The notes below the pieces were generated by a model that had not been told where the DNA came from, made no database searches, and saw only the letters and a list, made by a program, of their open reading frames with translations. From Atopsyche davidsoni (Eukaryota > Arthropoda > Insecta > Trichoptera > Hydrobiosidae), in contig JAILWY010000019.1 in NCBI GenBank assembly GCA_022113835.1, positions 6,844,001 through 6,908,000 on the forward strand: DNA of 64,000 bases, in the 5' to 3' direction. The translations under genes were made by a program, and so were the position numbers. Of the stretch, positions 56,460 to 64,000 are shown piece by piece (position 1 is the first letter of the stretch; each line of letters opens with the position of its first letter).

Positions 56460-57935
56460 CGGTAAACTGCTTGCTTTGCATGTTAATAGAGTCGCATGTT
56501 TTTTTATTCTTTCATAAAACGTTATCACTGGTGCTTTGAAAGTCACAGGCCGTTAATTCCGCAGAGGATGAGTTCATATGCTGTTTGTCGGCGATAAACT
56601 TCGAAGCGAACATTTTTAACGAGTTTTATTATTGCATTAAAACATACACGATGTTTGATTACGCACATCTTCTTCTTTAGGTGTGTCTCTTCAGAGAAAG
56701 TTGATAATCATGGCCATATCATATTTATATCTGCACCCCCCCTTTTTTAAGTAATCATTTCGAATCCAAGAGCTTTGAGGGGAATGACGTAAGTTTGTGC
56801 AGAAAAAATGCATTTTACACTTGAAATACTCGGAATAGAAATACGTTAAGCTTTATGCAATTGATGGTAAACCTTATTTTATTTTTGATGATGACTGGTT
56901 ATTATCAAGGTGGTTATTGTAAGGATGAAAGTGTTGACTAAACGCTTTTTTTTTCTTCCGTTTATTGATTTTTGTATTTGAAAGTGTAAGTAGCAGTCCG
57001 GGATTGAATTTATAGATCAAACGGCAAGAGCCCAGCAAGTACCTAAAGGATTAGGAAGGCTTCGACTTCAAAGGAAATAAATGTCCCTCACGTGTGGCGC
57101 TTGTACCATGTCATATTTGAATAAGGCTGTTGCCGTCAGTGCAATACTTATCAATCTTTAGCATCGCAAACTGAAGTCGTTTCACGTGCAATTTCACAGT
57201 TAAGGCTGCAGCGGTGCGGAAATAACGCTTCGGAGTGGCGCAGTGTTTCAGTCATTTACACTGATATTTATTAGTGGGCGTCCAGTATGGAATATCACTG
57301 CTTTTTGTATATAAAGTATACTGATACATATTTTGTTCTGAGCGCATGCGAAGGACTGCAACTACTTGGAATGATCGGGCAGATAAAAAATCTGGAAATA
57401 GCTTGCAGAGGGGAGCGTGACGTCGCAAACAGACAGCTTCCGTCTCACACTTCGCAAGCCTTCCTTCCTGTGGCAATGAATGCATTGTCGATCTATAAAC
57501 ATGAATAACAAACTCTTGGGTGTTGTTTCATATTTGAAGCCTCGACGTTTCGGTCGACAGCTTCCGCGCCACTCACGCAAACATTCGGTAGAGTATATCC
57601 GAGCGGAGCGAAACCGGACAGAGAATTGTGTATCGGAATATATACAGTGCTGGGCTGTTCTCATTCGATTTATAAAGGTGCGTTTGCAAGCCATGATTCT
57701 CGTTTGTGTAAAATCAATTGAACGCCACTTAAGATTAATGCATACTTGATCTACATCCACGATAGGCTGGTTTTATTTGTGATACTCAATGTCCATACAA
57801 CGAATATAAATAGCCAAATAGCACTTATGGCTTTTATGGGCTTTTTCAGACCTCCACTACAGTGAGGTTTATTATGTGATATTCCATGTTTAAACTACTT
57901 ATATAAATAGCCGAATGGCTGGAGGATCGATCGAT
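56460..57935. other. Stretch without supported gene
   Basis: CTCGACGTTTCGGTCGACAG near 57540 is a Penelope-end-like core in reverse. Overlapping open frames at 57252-57760 have no domain. Confidence 0.4.
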
Positions 57936-57979
57936 CGCACCGGCCCCCTACGAGCAGACGGAAAGGCGACCCAATAGAG

Positions 57980-58456
57980 CAAAAAGGAGTCCACCTGGAT
58001 CGGAGCCTCACGTGGCATCCCTACAAAAACAGCCTCTACCCACTACTATGCGCTAGAAGTCTCCTCTCCCTTGAGTCTTAACTTAGGTTCTACACCTCCA
58101 TCATCAGGCCGTACATGATTTACGCCGAATCTGTCTGGTCAAACGCCAGCCAACACCTCATCCTAAATGCCTATCATCGCACCTCGACCAGCATCCTCTG
58201 TGCCCAGACCAAAATCCCACCGATCGTAACCCAGACGCTTCACGTCACTGAAAGGCTATATCAGTCCTTAAGAAAATCCAACAATCTTCTCCTCAAGGAA
58301 ATTAGAGACGACACCCCAGACTCACTGCCTGTCTATTACAGGCATAACTTCCCCCACCACATCTTACTCGGTGAAAATATAACAGCCTCTGACGGCTCCC
58401 GGGGCACCCTATACAAGAAAGAACGCCAAGTAATCAACAAACATATCCAGGGGTGA
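57980..58456 (+). pseudogene. Jockey-type non-LTR reverse transcriptase, C-terminal relic
   Basis: The reading GVHLDRSLTWHPYKNSLYPL, then one in-frame stop (TAA near 58080), then LRFYTSIIRPYMIYAESVWS matches the YLGVHLD...LTW and LYTSIIRPVMTYASPVW blocks at the end of jockey-clade reverse transcriptases. It then continues open for about 90 codons to TGA at 58456, ending KERQVINKHIQG. Only the part after the polymerase core remains; the rest is absent upstream. Confidence 0.78.
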
Positions 58457-59039
58457 CCATTGTGCCCTCCTGCTCTACCTGTTATTATTATTTTTGTTAT
58501 CTAGTTCGTAGGTATTTATTACACATAAATTCATGCAAATAAAAGGTTTCTTCCACTTATTTTCCCTGCCTAACACATTATAGTAACTTAAGAAGTTCAT
58601 GTATGCTACCAACTAAGTCACACATTGCAAGGGGATAGCCACACACCTCATCACAATACAAGACCTAAAACCTATTGTAAACTTAACAAATGAAAATAAA
58701 AGAATCTTGTAATTTAATTTATTTTTATTAGAGGACAATGATCATTTTGTTAATGAGTGCTGAAAAGCTTGGGAGTCTGAAGAGACTTTTGAAAGGCGAA
58801 TACGCTCTTAACAACAATGATCGTAATATCCTTGTCAATTTGCTATTTATATCAATTGTATACGTTATTGAGAAGTGAATAGACGAGATTTGAAGTTACA
58901 CACGGAAAATTCTACTATATAATCTATCCGTTAACAACCTTTAGAGAATGACCAAGTCCGTGCACAGAGCGCAGCGACAGCGAGTGCAATTTCCACCAGT
59001 AATAAATCAAATGCCAAACGTCACCGCCCAGTCGGGATG

Positions 59040-59760
59040 GAATGAGACATCAGAGTGGTGCCGTTTGACAAGCTGCTCTAAGAGTCTATCACTATTCGAG
59101 AAGCGCTGACGTTTGAGCTCTCTATCAGCTTATATAATACATCAAGTATCATAATCAAACGTTACAGTTCCATCGAAATAAAATAAGACGTCAGAGTGGT
59201 GCCGTTTGACAAGCTGCTCTAAGAGTCTATCACTATTCGAGAAGCTGTCGCGCTGACGTTTGAGCTCTCTATCAGCTTATATAATACATCAAGTATCATA
59301 ATCAAACGTTACCGTTCCATCGAAATAAAATAAGACATCAGAGTGGCGTCGTTTGACAAGCCACTCTAGGAGTCTACCACTCTTTGAGAAGCTATCGCGC
59401 TGACGTTTGAGCTCTCTATCACCTTACATCAAGTATCACAATCAAACGTTACAGTTCCATCGAAATAAAATAAGACATAAGAGTGGCGTCGTTTGACAAG
59501 CCCCTCTAGGAGTGACTCCACTCTTCGGGTGACTGTTGCTCTGATATTATTTGACGACCTGCTGTTAGAGAAACTCTCGTGTTGATGGTTCTTATCGATC
59601 AAGAATTACAAACGCTCCGTCGGAATAAATGAAACATTAGAGTGGCGCCATTTGACAAACTGCTCTGACCGGAGCAATCGCTCTCCGAGAAACTGTCGCG
59701 TTGACGTTTGAGCTCTCTATTAACTTATCGACCAACAATCACAATCACTCTTAATGTGCG
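59040..59760 (+). repeat. Tandem satellite, about 140-159-bp unit, five copies
   Basis: CAGAGTGGTGCCGTTTGACA at 59051, 59192 and 59339, then diverged copies at 59479 and about 59638. Each unit contains CGCTGACGTTTGAGCTCTCT (worn in the fourth). The first two units are almost identical. Confidence 0.88.
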
Positions 59761-59764
59761 GTAA

Positions 59765-62700
59765 TTAAATGCGTTACAGTTCATATATCCGATCTAGTGG
59801 CGGACACTGCCTGCTTCGAGCAATCGAACAATCCGTTTTTTTTTAATAATTTATGCGAAATTTGTGACCGTTAGTATTAATTATACATTAAATAACAAAA
59901 CTTAAATTTTATTTTATATGCTATATGTAATACCCACGTCATTTTTAATCATATCTATCGAAATGATTTGCAACATTTCATGGTATACTCTAACGTGTCA
60001 GTCCAATACGAATCCGAACATACTGAGAATAAATTCGAAGCTGAACACACCACTACCGCCATTAATTAAACAATATAATCGATTTTTTTTATTAATTCGA
60101 ATCGATTCACGCGATCGAGACCATCACTACACAAAAACGTGTCGTTTCGCCCAACTCTCAAAGAATTCAAGATAGATTGCTCGATACGGTAGCGTGAACT
60201 GTGATTTATTTCGCCTAATGAGCTTTTACAGAACATGTCCGAGGTGCAGGCGCCCACGTTGCGCTGGAATTAAACGTCTCATCGTCCAGCACTCAAGGAG
60301 ACATACCCGTGTATCTTTATTAATGCGGCTATATCGGATTACATCTAATATCGTTTCTGTTTAACGCTTCGCAGCTTATTGATACCATTCGTTCCCGGAG
60401 TCACGAGAAACCGACATGTCGTGAACGCTGCAAGAGACACCCTGTATATTCGCTTTGGTATGTATCTCGTTATACTATTTAATGCTAGTATCTTCACATT
60501 ATTGCATTCCTACAGGGGATATTTGTATTGAAACCGGTCCTACTTAGAATAACTGCGTTCTCATAAAAATATCCCTCAACTACTATTATAAATCTAGGTG
60601 CAAGAATTGATTACCGCCGTTTTAACGTTTTATCTTTAATAGTTGTTATTAAGTGCAACAAAATTTTATTATAATTTAATGTGATACGATACAAATACTT
60701 TGCTTGAAGATGCCAACCTTGCGTGCTGGAGAAATTAGTAGTGTCAATACATAAAATATTATATCAAAGCAATATTTACAACATTACAAAATTGTACAAA
60801 AAAATGATAACATAAAGCAGTTCAAATGATATATTTTTAAATTGTATTAATATTATTTTGCCATTCTGATCTCTATATTAGAAAGCACACCTATATCTGA
60901 CATAACTACCGTTATCTTTAATTGCCTTCACACCCTCTCGTTTGCCATTGCAGCCAGTTTTTTTATATTTTATAATATCTTATTATAGATCGAACGTCTT
61001 ATACTCGTAAAAAAACAATCAATTTACTAAAAAAAATGTTCGAATAAGCGGAATTTGGTATCAACCCACTTGAGGTGTGAGACACATCACTAATTATGGT
61101 TTTAATATCGAATGTCTCATCAATCAATAATAGCTGGTGATTATGCATCGGTGAGATGACTAATCACGCACATTACACATTTAAAAGCTTCTCCGATCCG
61201 GTGTGACGTAACACGCAGCGTGCGTGTTAAAGCTCCCAACGGTGTGACCCAATCAGCTGTTTCTCCAATCAATCTTATTAACTTCCTAATAACGTAATAA
61301 AAAGCAACATTTCGTGTTCGACTTTCTATAAACAATCAATTTGTGTACGTAAACACCCACAGAATATTTTTTTTTTTTAAATAACACCAAACATGGATAT
61401 TCTATTTTATATTTTTTCTTAAACACAACATCAGCACACATTTTTTTTCCTAATTTTCATATTTTTTGTTTAAACGTTGTGTTACAATTTATTCATTTTT
61501 ATATTCTTAAAATGTGAAAGTCATAATGAACTGGTGTAAAATCAAGATTTTGAAAGAGCGTGTTTATACTAAAATTTGAATTTATGCAAATAAGTAGACG
61601 TGCAGGTTTGTGTCTTTAAAATAATTATGGTTATTATTTCCCCCCATAAATTTATTTAAATTTACTTTAAAATATGTACTCAAAAATCAACAAACATTAA
61701 TTAATGACTCAATCAAGCTTCTGTGATGTCTTTGTCAATTAAAGTATGTCATTAGTTTTAATTAGATTTCATAATATATACACACTTAGAGTAATATTTT
61801 TTTTGGTTTTAAACATAATTATAGGAAGTTTATTTAAAAAATATATAAACAGCTTCAAAGTTGCAATGTAGTGAGAATATTTTGCCGTGGATTTGGATGA
61901 CTGTATTTCTGTTGACTTATTTGAGTCATAGGAATCCCATGAAATTTGAAAACGCCCATTTCAAATTGAATTTTGTATACATATAATTTTATAAATAAGA
62001 CTGAAATTTCATAAAAATGATTATCTTAGATGCTTTCCGATCAATTTTAATTTAAAAACTCTCAAAGCTCTCTTTCTGCGTTATCTAGGCGAGAGACGCG
62101 AGATTATAAATTACTTCTCACTATCTCAGAGAGTCCATTTCCAGTAGCAGAGAGATTAATGGAGCAAGTAAAATTCCCTGTCTATTAGGAAGGTTCGTGT
62201 GACTTGTGGTACTCATACTGGTAGGTTTGTGACAGAGATAAGAATATGCGTGACATGCAGCGGAGACAAAAAACGGTATAATTGCCAAGGCTTAAAAAAA
62301 TAACTTTTCTTCCAAAGAACAATAGAACTCACGTTTATACTTATATCTCATTTAAACTTAAATATGTTTTAAAAAATCTATTTTTTACTGGATAACTCCT
62401 GCAGTAAATACTTTATATAGTTTTCACACAGTACATCTAAAAATATACCTTTTCTTAAAGGTTGCAATAACACTAGGTAAAACATAACGTTGTCAATATA
62501 TTATTACGGTAAAATATAATGTTTTGAGTGGACGATTCGTTTATTCCAAAATGCCATCAACGCGTCGTATAGTAAAAGCGCGAAACCCGCTGAGCACAAG
62601 TCTGCCTAGAACACACGAATAAGCACCGAGGAGAGCGTACTCTCTCTGTCAGCCGACAAAACGGGAATAATTCCGTAATTTATATATTTACTGATCTGAA

Positions 62701-62800
62701 TATCTACAGGATTAACCTCCATTGCGGGGCTGAGGCATCTGTGCGACTGCTCTGGCGCCTACGCCGTTTTCAACGCAAGAAACACGCAGGTTTCGTATAT
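59765..62800. other. AT-rich stretch without supported gene
   Basis: No coding signal, array or RNA gene recognised. AGAGACACCCTGTATATTCG near 60434 resembles a mariner-type terminus. Confidence 0.45.
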
Positions 62801-62959
62801 ACAGTGTGTTTTACAAGAACGTAGTCACTGTTAAAAAATGTTTTCGGTGTTTTTTCCAAAAAAAAAGAAACAAGTAGGTAGTCGTTTTGTCCTTAATGCA
62901 TCGTAAAAATTATCCAGTTGTCGTGTTTACTTCGCACAGAGTGCACATTTCTAGAGATA

Positions 62960-63953
62960 AGTGCCGCGTATGATTCCCGCTATGAGGCAGTGTTCCTTTG
63001 CTCGCATCCTAAAGGACCAAAAATGTCACGCGTTCAGGCTGCAAAGTATTTGAATAAGTCAAAGGCGTTTATGACCAAGTGGGTGAACCAATATTTAGAA
63101 ACAAAACACGTCGATGACTTACCAGAACGTGGTAAAACAAAAAAGACGTCGTCCGCCGAAGATAAGCGGATATCTAACCTATTTTTGAAAAACCCACATC
63201 TATCTTTGCAATCTGCATAAGAAAAACTGAAGCAAAAAGGATTAAATACATCTCTAGCTACAATAAGAAGTTTAATGGAGATTTAGTTAAAATACCGAAG
63301 CACATTGAAGAAACTGCTTCTTTCAGAAAAGCACGCTAAAAAAATAATGTCCTGGGCACAATAAAACAAAGACCGCGACTGGGACACCATAATCATTTCT
63401 GACGAAGCTTCGTTTTAAACAATAAGTATTTCACCTTGTGCTTGGTCAATTGCCGATAACAGGCTGGTCGAAAAGACTATTAAACATCCGGTAAAGGTGA
63501 ATGTTTGGGGATGCTTCTCAAAACGTGGTTTTGGCAATTTGAACTTGTTTTACGGAACTTTGAATGCTGCAAGAATAAACCAAATATACCAGAAACCATT
63601 ATTACCATCTGCCCAAAAACTGTTCTCAAGCCCAAGTGAATCATGGATATCACAAGAAGATAATGACCCGAAAAACCGAAGTCGCCTATGCAGCGCGTGG
63701 AAACAAGATAAAGGCACCGAAGTCTTGGATTGGCCCTCACAATCTCCTGGCACAAACCAAATTAAAAACGTTTAAGCGTTGATAAAGCTTAAACTTTGAC
63801 GAAAAAAAAAACGCTAACTGTTGCCGAGCTTACTTGCAATTTAAAGGTCACATGGAAGTCATTATCCCGTAAATATGCCGAAAAATTAGTTGAAATTATG
63901 CCTCGAAGATGCCTGGCTATTATGAACAACGGAGGAAACTGGACACCTTATTG
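62960..63953 (+). pseudogene. Tc1-family transposase pseudogene
   Basis: One frame runs almost through the element. The DNA-binding half has MSRVQAAKYLNKSKAFMTKW and LPERGKTKKTSS. The catalytic half has IIISDEASF (first Asp), VNVWGCFSKRGFGNLNLFYG, QEDNDPKNRSRLCSAWKQ (second Asp), DWPSQSPGTNQIKNV, and the end EKLVEIMPRRCLAIMNNGG before TPY-stop. In Tc1 relatives the third site is PIENVW; here the Glu is Lys (QIKNV). At least five in-frame stops (from about 63218 onward) interrupt it. A possible left terminus, CAGTGTGTTTTACAAGAACG, lies at 62804. The right terminus is beyond the window. Confidence 0.88.
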
Positions 63954-64000
63954 ATAATAAAGCATCTAAGTATGTATGATTAAATACGTGTTTTATTATT

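Noticed and set aside
58115..58456. Independent 113-codon host gene
   Set aside because: Its start lies inside a jockey-type reverse-transcriptase block that continues upstream past an in-frame stop.

Overview
The window is AT-rich animal nuclear DNA, most likely from an insect. The signs are spliced exons with GT/AG borders, a block of the insect-type telomere motif TTAGG (8161-8209), many mariner, Tc1, hAT, pogo-like and non-LTR remnants, tRNA-derived SINEs, and several unrelated satellite arrays. I see no bacterial genes, rRNA, intact tRNA or CRISPR. The insect order cannot be fixed from the sequence.

One host gene is clear. It lies on the minus strand and encodes a KCTD1/KCTD15-type BTB protein, the family of Drosophila Tiwaz. 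Three coding exons are visible: 19984-19877, 14622-14392 and 4927-4722. Their phases agree across both introns and give about 177 residues: a Ser/Pro/Gly-rich N-terminus followed by the BTB (T1-like) domain. The rest of the protein (about 130 residues in relatives) must lie left of position 1. The introns are 5.3 kb and 9.5 kb. They contain a mariner pseudogene, hAT MITEs and three tandem arrays.

Right of exon 1 there is no second convincing host gene. From 20 to 26 kb are composite hAT/retroposon repeats, GC-rich islands, and a promoter-like cluster of three perfect CRE palindromes with CCAAT and TATA motifs (25.56-25.75 kb). From 28 to 36 kb are a degenerate GC-rich tandem repeat, a mariner relic, and a 3-kb satellite of 204/213-bp units that keeps one frame open for 1025 codons. 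Next to that satellite is a 361-bp insertion carrying a heat-shock-element plus TATA promoter that points back into the array. From 38 to 53 kb are more transposase and reverse-transcriptase relics, two G-quadruplex-type minisatellites, and the second copy of a 2-kb inverted repeat whose partner is at 2.7-4.65 kb. From 53 to 64 kb are a small MITE, a jockey-like relic, a 145-bp satellite and a Tc1-family transposase pseudogene at the right edge.

The most interesting points are the heat-shock-promoter/satellite arrangement at 31.7-35.2 kb, which resembles hsr-omega in layout only; the 2-kb inverted repeats bracketing 46 kb; and the CRE cluster. All are inferences from motifs and layout.
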